This document shows, in pieces, positions 13,501-25,299 of a stretch of DNA of 64,000 nucleotides. The notes under the pieces are model-generated. The model did not search any database. It saw nothing but the letters and a program-made list of their open reading frames with translations, and was not told the origin of the DNA. Source of the DNA: Trichinella spiralis (lineage: Eukaryota; Nematoda; Enoplea; Trichinellida; Trichinellidae); assembly GCA_000181795.3 (NCBI GenBank), contig CM012955.1, forward strand, positions 8,002,687-8,066,686. The letters are read 5' to 3'. The first letter of the stretch is position 1. Each line of letters starts with the position of its first letter. The position numbers were made by a program, and so were the translations under genes.

Positions 13501-15934
13501 TGATTTTTAGACAGAAATGACTGTATTATTAAAAAATTTTTTAATTATAGTTTTTATTTATTAATCAATTGTTTATTGTTATTCAATAATTGCTATTGAA
13601 AACTGAAGATTGTTTATAAATTTTCTGTTTTTGTGTTTAGTAATTAATGTTTTTTTTTACTTTTTCTGTTCACTTTCCATCTTCATTGTGAAGCTTTTCA
13701 TTGTAATGTTAATTTCGAACAAAATTTTACTATTTCATTTAGTTAGTAATCCATTTGGAAATTATTTTTAGCGTTGTTTGCATAATTATGAAGCTTTGCT
13801 TGTTTCGCTAATATGGAATTCTTTTAGCAGTGAAGTTTGGGCGAATGTCTAAGAAACAGCGTGAGAAAGTTGAAGACGAAGTCCGCATGCATAAGCAGTT
13901 GCAAGAACAATTGCCAATGAATGTTAGTGGGGGAATGGTTGCAATGAATGGATCCCAGAGCATGTACGGACAGTACAGTTCTCCGAACGCTCCGTATTCT
14001 CCTACAGCATTGTAAAATTTGCATTCGTTTATTACTTGCTATAAATTTAATTCATTTGAATGTGAAGTTGTTGTTTGTTTTATTTTTATTTATGAATTTT
14101 CAGTTATTCATCCTATGCAACGAATGGCTCTGCATATCTTGGAAATGGATATAGTGGGTACCATCAGTCCATTCCTGCAGTGAGCAGTTATCAAACAAAT
14201 CATGTTGTTAACGCCTCACCATATACGACCAACAACTTGTCTCCTTATGTCGGTACCAGTGGCAGTGGAGAACAGTTGACGATGCAATCGTCCAGCTCTA
14301 GGGTGAAAATTGAGTCACCCAATGATTCGCTAAGCAATTTTTGTGAGGAATTTGTTTAATTTCATTCTTTTTGTTCCATCTATTTCGTATCACACGGGAT
14401 CAATTTTTTGTTTGTGTTTTAGCAGGAAATTCAGCTTCCGCTGTTCTTGTGTCGGATGTGTTGACAACAATCAAAACTTTGACCACTGCACATGCACATA
14501 CTTGTATTTATTCTGTGGAGCAAAGACAACAGCTGAAATTGAACAGTGTGGAACAGAATCAGGCTCTGATTATGAAGTATAAAAGCATGGTAAATTATGC
14601 TTTTATTATTAATATTTATAAGTTGAAATTCAGTTCATTCGGTTCCAGTTGAGATTTTCATCTGTTTTTCACATTCAGCTGAGTTTTGGAAAAGTACAAT
14701 TTTGGATTCAATCCATGATTGAGATTTCTATAATGGAAAAATGTTCGATTCTGTTCACTTATATATGTTTTTTTTCCAAATAGTTATGCTAGAAGTAATT
14801 CAGTATCTTTCTTTATTTCATCAGTTTGACAATTCAGTTTCCATTATATGGTAATGGATATTTGGTTTGGTATCACTGTTGTTTTGTTTCTTTTTTTTCT
14901 GCATTTTCAGTTTTGTGAACTTTTCTGAGTTTAGCTGGGATCTTTAATTTTAATTTTAAATATTTTGTAATTTTTCATGCAAGCTGTGAGAGTGATTTGT
15001 TCTTGAAACGAATGGTGCACACGGATTATTGAATGAGGAAGGTGTCACTTTTTTTTGGTTTTTGGATTTTTACTAAAATTTCACTTAACAGTTGACAGAT
15101 GTTGAAATATATGGAAATGTAATGCTTTTTTTGGTTTGCTCAACTGCTTGATACCGATAGAGAAAATTTTTTTGGTCTCATTTTGCTAGAAAATTTTTTT
15201 CCATTGCAGACTCGTTTGGATCGTTGGTTGGACTGCGCCAACAAACTGACTCATGCAGTGCAGCAAATTATCGAGTTTGCTAAACTGGTACCCGGATTTA
15301 TGAAGCTGCAACAGGATGATCAAATAATGTTATTGAAAGGAGGTTTGAAAAAAATTGTTTGTTTTCTTTTTTGTCTTTTCTTGATTATTTTAATTTTTAA
15401 TTTTATAGGTGCCTTTGAAGTGTCACTCATTCGAATGTCGACCTTGTATGACATTACTGCGGACTGTGTTCTGTACGGTGGTATTTATATGCCTGTTACG
15501 TTTTTTTGCTCAGAAGATGCTGCTGAGCAACAATTTATTGTGAACGTCTTCAATTTGGTGCGTGAGTTAGCAGCGTGTTTTTTGACAGAGAGTGAAATCG
15601 CTCTCTACAGCGCGCTGGTATTGATGTCTCCGGGTAAGTGCTGGTATCATTTTGTTATTTTTGAATTCCATTTTTTTTTGTTTTTCAAGGTCGAAACGGG
15701 ATTAGAAATCAAACCAGCATTCGTGAAATGCACGAACTATTTTTTGACTGTTTGGCACATGAAATTCGCAACAATCATCCAAATGATTTGACGCTCATGC
15801 CACGATTGACCTCATATCTGACGACTTTGCAAGAAGTTGCTTCTCAGCACGTTGCTGTATTGGCGAAATTTAAAAAGGTTTCAATGGTGGAGTTGCCCGC
15901 TCTTTACAAGGAATTGTTTTCAGTTGATGGATGA
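4570..15934 (+). CDS. nhr-23: Nuclear receptor of the ROR/HR3 (NR1F) family, NHR-23 orthologue
   Basis: Exons: 4570-4576, 12836-12921, 12997-13138, 13828-14011, 14104-14342, 14423-14589, 15210-15342, 15409-15633, 15690-15934 (475 aa; 536 aa if the 12218 first exon is used). Residue numbers here follow the 536-aa form. The DNA-binding domain has zinc-finger cysteines at 71, 74, 88, 91, 107, 113, 123 and 126, and P-box CEGCKGFF. Next comes the NR1F C-terminal extension [17 protein letters not shown], then a Ser/Tyr/Gly-rich hinge. The ligand-binding domain starts near 337 and ends in the AF-2 helix LPALYKELF. The family binds ROR response elements as a monomer in the nucleus. In C. elegans and Drosophila the orthologues (nhr-23, DHR3) drive moulting and metamorphosis; that role is inferred here. 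The 5' exon is 8.3 kb upstream of the DBD, and there are at least two other possible first exons of the same phase. Identity is very sure; the distal exon is less so. Confidence 0.93.
4577..8529. other. First part of the 8.3-kb first intron of nhr-23
   Basis: No gene is seen. GC-richer patches at about 4640-4950 and 5700-5830 interrupt otherwise AT-rich sequence and may be enhancer-like. A reading frame at 4960-5175 ends at a donor-like AAG/GTAAAG (5173) but leaves phase 2, so it cannot be joined in frame to the DNA-binding exon. An AT/T tract lies near 5936-5955. Confidence 0.4.
8530..9212 (+). promoter_or_regulatory. Candidate middle promoter and 5' UTR of nhr-23
   Basis: The most GC-rich part of the first 12 kb, with balanced composition and several CG dinucleotides (for example near 8955-8970). 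It runs directly into ATGAAAATCAAAGACGAAG and a GTATGG donor. Two sizeable frames on opposite strands (8954-9310 + and 9015-9209 -) are typical of a GC-rich leader and show no recognisable domain. The function is inferred from position only. Confidence 0.4.
9213..9231 (+). CDS. nhr-23: Candidate alternative first coding exon of nhr-23
   Basis: ATG followed by five codons and one extra base (MKIKDE plus G), then donor GTATGG. The leftover phase is 1, exactly what the DNA-binding exon at 12836 needs (it supplies CT, giving Ala, then QIEIIPCK). It is supported by phase and by the GC-rich leader in front of it, not by homology. Confidence 0.4.
9781..9800. repeat. AT dinucleotide microsatellite
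   Basis: A perfect run of alternating TA in the first intron of nhr-23. It is one of several such tracts in the window (also near 190, 28517, 36205, 57977, 62952 and 63467). Confidence 0.9.
9801..12217. other. Remainder of the nhr-23 first intron / proximal 5' region
   Basis: No certain gene. About 11640-12087 is less AT-rich and has protein-like - strand frames with Gln/Asn-rich stretches that are broken by stops. On the + strand the same block could be the 5' leader of the proximal first exon at 12218. I cannot decide between these. Confidence 0.35.
12218..12407 (+). CDS. nhr-23: Proximal alternative first exon of nhr-23 (N-terminal A/B region)
   Basis: An open frame of 63 codons plus one base, ending at a perfect donor GTAAGT. 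It encodes a basic, Asn-rich segment ([12 protein letters not shown]... ending [10 protein letters not shown]). The phase left over (1) matches the DNA-binding exon at 12836, giving ...[12 protein letters not shown]. The chosen ATG is the first after an in-frame TGA at 12200. ROR-family genes commonly use alternative promoters that change only this N-terminal region, so this probably marks a second isoform. No domain is recognised in the segment itself. Confidence 0.6.
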
Positions 15935-16518
15935 AAAAGCCGCAATAATGAACAATACTGCATATAAGAACAAAAAGCAAAAGCAAGCAAAATTTCTACC
16001 ACATTTATCAATCATTCCTCTGTCAGCTTTGTTTTTCTTTCTTATTTATCTTATAATTTGCTACTAACTTTGTTTCTCCGGTCTTTTTTTTGCGTTGCAT
16101 CCTGTTGATATTTTTGCCTTCTAATGGTTTATTTTAATGTTGCTTCATTTTTTATTCAATTTCTTTTCATCCTCTTTGGTTTTGTCTTTTTTAATTGAAA
16201 AATGTCTTGCAACGCTCGCTTGCTTATTACGTCTGTGTATGTTTTTTTTTATTTTTTGACAATTCGAATCGTTTGAAAATGGTTTATTTTTGACGACGAT
16301 ACCTCTTTTCCATGAGACAGTTTCCACTGAGCTCTTATTTTAATATATTGAGTGATTTGCAATATTATTTATTTTCTATGCATGTTTTTTGTATGGTATC
16401 GTCATTTCATCATCATCTTTTCTTTAGACTAACGTTATCGATTTGAACAAAAAGATCCATCTTTAAGCGGCGATAACTTTTTTCGGTAGTAATTTGAACA
16501 TGTTAAGTCATTTATAGT

Positions 16519-16522
<4 letters not shown>

Positions 16523-16550
<28 letters not shown>

Positions 16551-16551
16551 C
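16523..16551. repeat. GT dinucleotide repeat, first copy
   Basis: About 14 GT units in the likely 3' UTR of the nuclear receptor gene. In an RNA this would be a (GU)n tract. Confidence 0.9.
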
Positions 16552-16638
16552 ATGTTCGTATATTTAATGCTTACTCCTTTATATTATTTATTTTTTCTTT
16601 CATCTCTAAAATTTCAAAGTATTTATTCAAATGTGCTT

Positions 16639-16661
16639 GTGTGTGTGTGTGTGTGTGTGTT
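16639..16661. repeat. GT dinucleotide repeat, second copy
   Basis: About 11 GT units followed by a T run, roughly 90 bp after the first GT tract and also before the putative poly(A) signal. Confidence 0.9.
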
Positions 16662-16798
16662 TTTTTTTGCGCGCCCGAGCGCTATTTCTCATATTTTGTA
16701 TAGTCTAGTGGTTCAAAGTTCCATCTTTCGATACTACTGACTTCCAGCAGTTTTATCGTTTCATTTTTTATTACACGTCACATCAGTAATCTAATAAA

Positions 16799-18548
16799 AG
16801 CTTGGTTCATCATTGCGAATAGTATTTTTCATCATTTGAAGAATGTCCGTACAGTATTGCAACTCAGTTTGTGAAAAAGAAAGTAAGTATAATATGAAAA
16901 TGAAAAAAATGTGGTTTTCAGAGGTTGCGGAAAAGATGGCGTTGATCTGAATTCAACTTGCATTCAACTTCTTTTTATTATCAGTACAGAATTTTATCCG
17001 TTAATATTGACAAGGCACTTATAAAAAATATTTAATGGCGAACACAATGAGCTTAATTTTTTTTATTTCTTTTACCACTCCAAGAGGCTGGGTACAACTT
17101 TTGGGAAATTGATGACCTGACCTGATAACCTTTGGATGAAAATAAAAATCATCTATTTTATCGAGCTTTCACTACATACGTGCTTTGTTCATTGTTTCTT
17201 TTTCTAACTATATTTCGTTCATCATTCTGTGGTCAACAACGATGGAAATTTATTTATTTTCATTTCTAGTAATGCACGCATTACTGTTATAAGAAATTAA
17301 GAAAGTACTGAAGGGAATTTATTTATTTATGAAATTATCTTCTTCCCATTAAAAATTAATTTTTAAAATTATTTTTTTAGATTTATACCGTATTGCGTTA
17401 TCAAAACTAACACTATTGAAACGAACCAATTCATTCTGAAAATTAATACAAATAATCTTGTCGCAAAGTTTTCCCCATTATAGTTTTGCAAAGTTTTTCA
17501 TATTTTTCACGTTAACTCATCGCCGTTATTCTTTTAAAGTATTACAGTATTATTTTTAATAAAATACAAGTGTAGCTTATTTTTTATATTACTGTATTTA
17601 GTTTACTGTAATTTTTCGCAAACACTCATATTAAATTTTATATTTATTTGATCATGAAGAAAGAAAATCGTTTATTCGTTTATTAAATAGTTTATTAGCT
17701 AAATGAAAGTTACAATAATTCATATACTGAAAGAACGTGCAAAACTATCATAACCAACTATTAAGAAACTTGAACTATTTTTACAATTGAAACTATTGGA
17801 AATAGTTATCAACAAGAAATCTAACAGCAGTCATAGTATAAATAGCACTAGGACGAAATTTTCCAGTATTACGACGAATACGTTCAGAACTTTACAATGA
17901 TAACCGCTTGCCATTTTCATCCAAGGTCACCACGTTCTCTTGAATGCCAACAACAACAGAAGATTTTAATGCACATCACGCTGAAAAAATAATATTCTAC
18001 TCACTGAATGTTTGATTTCAATAATTTCAGCAGCAAAGGTTGCCGTGATCAATTTTCACTTTACTTATGATGGTAATGGTAGAAAAAACAATTATAAATC
18101 ATATTTACACTCATTACACCACTGTATTTAATGTATAAAACATTGTCATGTTAACAGCATTTTATCTCATTTTCACAGTTATAAATATGCTGCTTTTAGT
18201 ATTTTACAATTTTCCTGAATATACTTTTTAATGCTTAATTTTACCTGCACTTAATTTGCATACTGTAATTAAGACACGTCATTTTGGAAAATATTTTCGT
18301 GTGGGTTTGTGTAAATGATGGAAAGTTAAAAAATATTGTTCATTATCATCATATCATGGTTGCAGTGATATAAATTGTGCTGTATATGCTAATTTTAATT
18401 ATTACTGTTTTTATGTTACTTTATTTTTTTTAATATTTTACGATATCTGTGAGAAACGTCAGTTTTTGTTGTCTTTTTTTCAAGTATTTTTTTTCGCTTA
18501 CTGAATTTAGAATGAATTATGTACAATTTTTTGAGTGACTTATATTTT
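16799..18548. other. Intergenic, nothing recognised
   Basis: AT-rich sequence between the receptor and the MTCH2-like gene. I see no domain-bearing frame, tRNA or repeat of note. Confidence 0.5.
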
Positions 18549-18550
18549 AG
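18549..18550 (+). other. Possible spliced-leader acceptor before the MTCH2-like gene
   Basis: TATTTTAG lies 13 bases before the chosen ATG (18564) and looks like the intron acceptors in this window, but no in-frame upstream coding exon is apparent. Nematode mRNAs often receive a trans-spliced leader at such sites. An in-frame ATG at 18519 lies upstream of this site and would be lost after trans-splicing. Confidence 0.4.
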
Positions 18551-18563
18551 ATCACGAATAATC

Positions 18564-20939
18564 ATGGAAAGCGAAGAGTTTAGTGAATTGAGTTCTACAT
18601 ACTCTTATGGAAGTTTCTTCATGCGTGTTGTAAGTGATAAACGAACTTATAATCTACATCCGTTTATTTTGGTTCAGAACATAGCTACTTATCCTATCAG
18701 TATGACAAGAATACTTTGCCAAGTAAAATTGCTTTTCAACTGCTGATGGTCGGTAAATGATGTTATTTTTTTTAGCTTGGTTATGAGCCACTTCCGTTGG
18801 AAGTGGGGACTACGTTGTTTTCGAAAACGGTGGAAAAATTTTCTCCAAATTACTTTGCCATCAGTAATATTTTGAAAAATTATTTTTTATTTTATGATAA
18901 CTGTTGCTCTTAAGTGAAATATCTGTGGAAAACCAAAGGGTTCTGCTCTCTGTACATTGGACTTGATCTAAATCTCATCCATTTGATCTGTCAGCGTTGT
19001 GTTTCTTACAGCGTTTACAAGGTGAATTTATTTCAATAATTTTGGTCATTGCATTTCATCTATTTTATTTTAGTATTTGGAAAAAGCATATTTGGGGAAA
19101 ACTAATGATCAACTGTGTTTGTCAGATTATGCGTATTTTTTAAAACAAGTACGAAACGTTGCCCACTGATTAATATTTTTAATTTATTTTAATTATTTAG
19201 CTTGCGAAACAATCAGTTGCTATATGCGTAGGTATTACAGTGTCAAGACCTTTCCGAAGTTTGTAATGCAGTTAATATTATTAGTCGAATTTGAGTTGCA
19301 TTTTTGCTTTAGCTTTACTTTGCCGAACCGTGGCTCAACTAATTTTTGACGAAAAAAAGTATACTGGATCCATTTTCCGTCGTTTCTGCACAGCATATGA
19401 AGAAACTGGATTTATGGGTTTCTTTAGGTTAGAATTATTAATTTATATTGATATTTTTTACATTAAAACTTTTTTAATTGAATGTTCAAACCTTTGTAAT
19501 TCCAACTACTAACTCATCATATGTGCTTGTTGCATTTCAATTTTGACACAGTCATTTTGTAATAATATCATGGTCACATTAATATTCATTCATTGTCTTT
19601 TCTAAATTTTTCATACCATTGCATTGCTTAGCGTAGGTTTGCATTTTGCTGATGCAGCATTCATTTATTGCTTGTAATTGCTGCTCGATAGATTGCATTT
19701 TGGTTTGGTTAGTGATGATACAGTTCAAGTAATTTATGATATGAAAGGCTCATAAACAGATGGAAGGAATTGCTCATATAATATTGAAGTTTACTTTCAA
19801 ATGTAAATTGCTTTTAGTCGAACATTTCAGCAATCTGTAAATGTTGCACCTGCATTACATTAATTATTAGTTGATGAATTATTAAATGTGTTTGTAGTGT
19901 TTTTATTCTCTTGTGGATATTTATATGAGCATTTGTTTTGCAGTGGTGTTGTCGCTGAATTAATTGGAGAGATGTGTTTTCTATGGATCAGCGCTCACAT
20001 TCTGCGCTATCTGAAGAAAATGATACTCGAGCAGAATGAGGAAGAGGTATTATTAAAGTTTAGTACTTTAATTTATTTTGAGTAATTTTTGTGATTATTT
20101 TCCATGCAAGAATTTTAATATTGATCTACATAGTAATAATATATTCATAATTTGGACCATTTTGCTGCATGGGTAAGTTTGAAATTTTACGTTAAACAAA
20201 CATTGATAATAATGAATTTTTCATTTAGTAGTATGTGTTCAAGTATTAAAATGATGAATAATGATATTCTACTTTGGTAAACTTGTGACAATATTTATTG
20301 TGACGAAAGCTTAAAGAATGAAAATTTTATTAGATGGAATTAATGACAAATAGTAATGCTTATTAACATTACTTATTATTATTATTACTGTTGTTGTTGA
20401 TGTTATGTTCATTCACATTTTATAATTAAATACTTTTCTGTTTTTTAGAGAAAACGACGCAGAACTGAATTGATTTTTCCCGGTTTTGCAACGTTTATAA
20501 TTCCAGTAAGAATTATAAATAATGTTCAATTTGTTTTTGTGTATTTTATACAGCGTGTATATTTTATAGCGCATTCTGAGAGGGAAATTTTATCCATTTC
20601 ATTTGGTCGCCACTATAATGGCGGTAAACGGTAGCAGGTATGATTTATTATTCAATGTTGCTACAAGAAGAACATTTGTTTGTTATATTTCGTAATTTGT
20701 TACAGTTTGAAAGTGGGGAATCCGCCATTTTATCCTGTTTTTGATCGATGGTACAACTGTTATGCATACTTGAATGAAATGGTATGTAGACCTAAATGTT
20801 TTCCTCCAGTGTTGTGACGTACGAATTTTCTGTTTCTTGATTTTAGAAGCATTTCGACAGAGGTCGCAAAATGTTTAATCGCGTTTACAAAGGTGCCTAC
20901 GAATCTCTGAATGGAAAATTGTATGCATTACCGTATTAG
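18564..20939 (+). CDS. MTCH2: MTCH2-like mitochondrial carrier homologue
   Basis: Exons: 18564-18722, 18776-18863, 18915-19021, 19074-19148, 19201-19258, 19313-19427, 19944-20046, 20449-20505, 20570-20637, 20706-20781, 20847-20939 (332 aa; human MTCH2 is about 303). The order of segments follows the MTCH family: NIATYPISMTRIL then GYEPLP near the N-terminus, SRPFRTLLCRTVAQLIF in the middle, TGFMGFFSGVV, and FYPFHLVATIMAVNGS with a final FDRGRKMF block. Proline-containing carrier half-repeats are present but lack the acidic/basic transport signature, as is usual for MTCH proteins. Known relatives sit in the outer mitochondrial membrane, act as insertases for alpha-helical proteins and bind tBID; this role is inferred here. 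Most introns are about 50-60 bp, and the largest is about 0.5 kb. An in-frame ATG at 18519 could extend it by 15 residues. Confidence 0.88.
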
Positions 20940-21066
20940 AAAGGCATCACATAACCTGCTGAATATTATTAATCAACATAGACAAGCAGCACTTTTATAA
21001 TGTAGTTTTTTTATTTTATATATTTCCAAATTTCTGGGCTAAACTGTTTTGAAACTAATACTGTAG

Positions 21067-21103
<37 letters not shown>

Positions 21104-21130
21104 CCCATTTCAGAAATTGATTTGAATAAA
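20940..21130 (+). other. Probable 3' UTR of the MTCH2-like gene
   Basis: AATAAA at 21125-21130 gives a short UTR. It contains an AAT repeat at 21068-21103. Confidence 0.5.
21068..21103. repeat. AAT trinucleotide repeat
   Basis: Twelve uninterrupted AAT units in the likely 3' UTR of the MTCH2-like gene. Similar tracts occur at 32411-32438 and 33180-33209. Confidence 0.9.
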
Positions 21131-21929
21131 AATTGCTTTTTTACTTACCGCATGTTTTTTCTTTTTGGTTAATGGCTAATATCATAAATGTGGGTATTTT
21201 CGTGAATTATTCAGATTTCAGTGCTTCCTCTGAAAAAAGACTTTTATTCTATCAAAAATGGAAGAGATCTTTTGAAAATTTTATATTTCATAAAGGAACT
21301 GAAAAAATATTATGTAAATTCTCAAAAAACCCAAATAAAGAGCAAAAAAATGTCTGAATTTCCTCTTGATTAACTGGAAAAAGTTTGTAAATACGTTCAG
21401 CAGCATCATATTTGAAGAAAAATTGTACCTTATTATTCTTTTTATTACTGTTTCTTTTTGACCTAATTTAGGCAAAAATATAAATAAATATATATATATA
21501 TATGGTAAATGAAACATTATAAAACGTAGAAAAGTGACTTATTCCATTTTTAACGACTGGGTAGATTTTTATTGAAAAACAAATTTATGGAAAATGAAAA
21601 ACATGAGAAAATAGTAATTGATCATATATATATGTACAACCATTGTACTAATTAAAAAAAATTGGCACAATGTTTTTATTGCAGCTGTCTTACTAGATAT
21701 TACAAACGTAAATGAAATAAAGTATTTTTTTGCAAATTTTATAGGCGAAAAACATTTGTATCTTAAAAATGAAAAATATGGTGAAGTCTTTACAACATTT
21801 AAATTTACATTTTCAGTTTATTGAATATTTCATTTTTAATTTATTAGTATCAACTGAACTTTGATCAGTCTATATTAAAATGTCGTTGAAAAATGCACAG
21901 ATATTTCAACAGAGAAGTGATTAAATAAA
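21131..21929. other. Intergenic, nothing recognised
   Basis: AT-rich, with short interrupted frames only and an AT run near 21487-21502. No gene is supported. Confidence 0.5.
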
Positions 21930-22090
21930 GTGCCACAGTTAAAGCGGAATGATCGTAGCTTCCTGTTGCGGCGGCCCTTCCACTGTTTGCGCGCCATTCA
22001 CGTCTTATGGCTTACTTTAGCTTGCACTCTGTGGTTCATGTAAGTAGAAGCAGTGCGACGAGCACAAGCCAGTGTTAACGAGTATCACGA
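21930..22090 (+). promoter_or_regulatory. Candidate promoter of SEC62
   Basis: An isolated GC-rich block (GCGGCGGCCC near 21970, GCGCGCC near 21990) in a very AT-rich surrounding, about 0.6 kb before the SEC62 start. The position and composition suggest a housekeeping-type promoter. No TATA box is obvious. Inference only. Confidence 0.35.
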
Positions 22091-22657
22091 ATGTTAAGAT
22101 TAAAAAGTGTTGAACATTCATTGAGAATGCATTAATATTATTACTCTGAGGGCATTAAATTTTTGTTAACTGCAGATTTCATTAAAAAGCTTCTTAATAT
22201 AACAATGAAACTGATTTTAAAACATAATTTTTTAAACATTTTTGCACAATTATTTTTATACGGATAATCATTATCTGATTTTGTTTCTCAAACATAATAA
22301 TGCATAGATTAAAGATTTTCTTATAAACTAATGCGGACATTATAAAATATATTGCATATTGCGAAAAACGAATTTATAGCTTAAATATGCAAATCAAAAA
22401 GATACATCATTGAGAAACAGCAACAGTATAATAATTTCGATGCAAACTTGCATTCACTTCAAATACTGTGTCATGTAATACTGACTGTACCATATGCCTC
22501 GTCCATAAATTTTTGTTTGGAAGTTTTTTTGTTAGTTTTAATACATATTTTTATAAATGTAGATGTGATAAATTTAATTTATTGAAATTCTGTAAAAATA
22601 AATCTGATAATTTTCTGCGAATTATCACAGTTTGTTTTACAGATTCTTTTATTTTTC

Positions 22658-22659
22658 AG
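22658..22659 (+). other. Possible spliced-leader acceptor before SEC62
   Basis: ATTTTTCAG ends two bases before the SEC62 ATG. No coding exon precedes it, which fits either a trans-splice site or a 5' UTR intron. Confidence 0.45.
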
Positions 22660-22661
22660 AT

Positions 22662-25299
22662 ATGGGCAACAAGCGGCGACTAAAGCGACGGGAGAAGGTA
22701 TAACCTTTTAACAGTAATTTATAACGTATTTAATTTTTAAAAATGCTATACTTTTGAAAATGTAAACGTATAGTTTACTTTAAGTTGAAATAATATATTT
22801 ATTTATTTATTTATTTTGTTGTGCTGTTTTCATAATTATTTATTTTTGACAGCTGCATTATTAAAAAATTTTTAATAAGTTTCATTTATTTAAATATAAA
22901 ACATCCCGATTGTTTCTTCTTTTTTTTTTAAATATTACTTACCTACTGCAAAGCATATTTTCACATTTGTCAAATTATGATTTTTCAGCCTTCAGACATG
23001 TCAATGAAACCTACAAAGTTGGAATATGGAGTAGCCAAATATTTGCGCTTTAATTGCCCAACAAAGACAACAACATATTTTGGAAATGACCTTCATTATT
23101 TTAACGGTTATTTTTTGTTCATTTATATATTTCAACTTCCAGAATTTTATTTATTGTTCATTTAGTTTATTTTATTAGACCAAAGTTATGGGGTTTTGAA
23201 ATAACCTGTTGCTTTCACAGTTGGTGTTTAGTTTTTTCTTAAAGTGAAGGCTTTATTTTCTGAATAATTTAATATTTTAATTAATAAACTAACTTGAGAG
23301 ATAAAGGTTATGTTACCAAACAATAATTTATATTTTTGTTTTTCTGAATAACGATTATTTGTTGTTTTTAATGTGGTTCTTCGATGTAATTCAAGCAGTT
23401 AATTGCAAATGAATTCGAATTTGATGGCGCGTGAAAATTTTTGCTTTTCCTTTAAATAATTTATTTGGTGTAGTGGAAAAATTTAGGTTTTTGGTTCTAC
23501 ATTTAATTTGTATGTTGCAATAATGTGTTTATTTGCAGTCTGTTAAATTTTTAAGTTCAGTTTACTGTGAGAGTATGAATTTGTTTTTACACTTTTTCTT
23601 TTTCCTTTCCAACTTTGTAATTGCTGAAAGTATATTTTTAAGTTATTGCATATTTGGTTTCTAGTTTTTCTAAATCGTTGCGAGAATTGCATTACGTATG
23701 CATTACAAACTATCTGTATATTAGTTCTGATTGCTTCTTGCTTTTGCAATTTTGGTGGTATAACATTGAATATTAACAGATTTGCAATGTAACACTTTCA
23801 AAATGGAAATGGTTTTGCTTTTGAAATAAATATTTGTATTTTTGCGGGAATTCTTTAATGTTGATTTATTTTAGGCTGTAAGGCAGTTGATACGTTACTT
23901 GAATCACATTGGGCGCACGGTAAAGATGATTTGTTTTTGAACACTCGTCAGAGTTGTGTTGACTATTTACAGGGGTGCAGATTTGCTGTGTAATTTTATT
24001 TTCACTTTGCACTTTTGCATTAATATTTCTTTTCTTTCAGCTTGATTGATAAAGGTTTTTTCTTTCACGCCAGGAAGCTCGTTCCAAAAAAACGAGACCC
24101 TGCTTTGTCAAGATGCTCATTGCAAGATAAAAAACAAATTGGTGATGTGCAGAAGGTTGGAATTGTCAGTTATTCAATTTAATTTAATAAAGACCGAAAT
24201 AATCACAGTTTTATAAAATTTAAATTTAAGGCTGTAAAGAATGGATTGACCATTCTTTCTTAATATTGATTGTACACTTAATTTATTTCATTAAAAAATG
24301 CAGTTCGTCTTCAAGTAAAATGTATAGGTTTATTTGGGCAATTATAAAGTCTGTTGTTTATTTCAGTCCGATGGTGAATTACCATCGAAGAAGGCTAGAA
24401 GAGTGAAAATAGAATTTCACGACGATCAAATCTTTGTCGATGGCAACAATGCGAGTTTAATTTATTATTATTTTTTTTGTTTTTCTTTTTGATGAACTAA
24501 TTGCAGGTTTATGTCTGGCAGTATGATCCGACATCAACAAAAGCGTTTTTAATTGGAATTCTGTTAGGTATTTCAGTGTAATTTATGGCTACGTTTAAAA
24601 AAGTTAATGGTTTTTAGTGATCGGATCAATTTTGGTATGTTTGTTTCCATTATGGCCTCAACAGTTTCGCATTTGCGTTTATTATTTGAGTATGGCAGTG
24701 ATGTGCTTTATGGGTGTCATAATTTCACTTGTTATTTGTAAGAATTTTTTAGAATTTATTTTGATATTACTAATGCAACTTTTTGATAATTTTAGTACGA
24801 TTACTGTTGTTTGTTATTATATGGATTTGCACCATGGGAAAGCATCATTTATGGTTATTGCCAAATTTACTTGAGGACTGTAGTGTAGTTGAGTCATTCA
24901 AGCCATTGTACGCATACACATATCATGGAAAGGATGCTGAGTGGAGAAAAGAAAAAAATGGGAAAGATGATGACGAAGCTGATAATGATGAAAGTAACGA
25001 TGAACGAGATTCAGAGGATGATGATGATGATTCTGGAAAAGGTTTGTTTGCAATGTTATGCTCTGTGCGTAAGTTTTTGTGTTGAAAAGTTCGCAGTTTT
25101 ATTTTGAATTATGAATGTGTTTTTAACTTTTAATTGGAAATGTGCATTATTTTATTTTTAATAAGTGTAAATACTTTTTGCAGAAAAGCAGTCTCCTTCT
25201 GAATTGTATTCTACAAGTGAAGACGAAAACAAGGAAATCTGCGGGAAAGAGTTTTCAAAGAATCGTGAAAAGACAGAACTGCAAAGTGACAGTCTGTAA
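22662..25299 (+). CDS. SEC62: SEC62, ER protein translocation subunit
   Basis: Exons: 22662-22697, 22989-23106, 23875-23974, 24041-24155, 24367-24450, 24507-24567, 24618-24737, 24796-25041, 25184-25299 (331 aa; human protein about 399). SEC62 joins SEC61/SEC63 in the ER membrane for post-translational import. Visible family hallmarks: a basic N-terminus, KPTKLEYGVAKYLR, LIDKGFFFHARK, the cytosolic motif KIEFHDDQIFVDGN, YVWQYDP before the first membrane helix (about 164-182, ending FPLWP), a second hydrophobic region (about 192-223), then GKHHLWLLPNL and ESFKPLYAY. The C-terminal tail is strongly acidic (Asp/Glu run about 250-270). The intron after codon 151 starts with GC, not GT (24451); a GT two or three bases on would break the reading frame. 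The tail is shorter than in vertebrates. Confidence 0.95.

Larger units (their letters stand above)
15935..16798 (+). other. Probable 3' UTR of nhr-23 with poly(A) signal
   Basis: The first clear AATAAA after the stop codon is at 16793-16798, giving a 3' UTR of about 0.86 kb. The UTR is T-rich and carries two (GT)n tracts, near 16523-16551 and 16639-16661. No other gene is seen here. Confidence 0.5.

Noticed and set aside
14343-14582. Frame running through 14343-14582 with a different protein sequence
   Set aside because: It is a shadow of the receptor hinge exon 14423-14589 read in the wrong frame.
20940-22661. Operon between the MTCH2-like gene and SEC62
   Set aside because: The 1.7-kb spacing is far larger than the roughly 100-bp gaps of typical nematode operons, and SEC62 has its own GC-rich promoter-like block.
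23968-23997. Read-through of the SEC62 exon past 23974
   Set aside because: It would add QGCRFAV and stop; splicing at GG/GTGCAG (23975) continues correctly into LIDKGFFFHARK.
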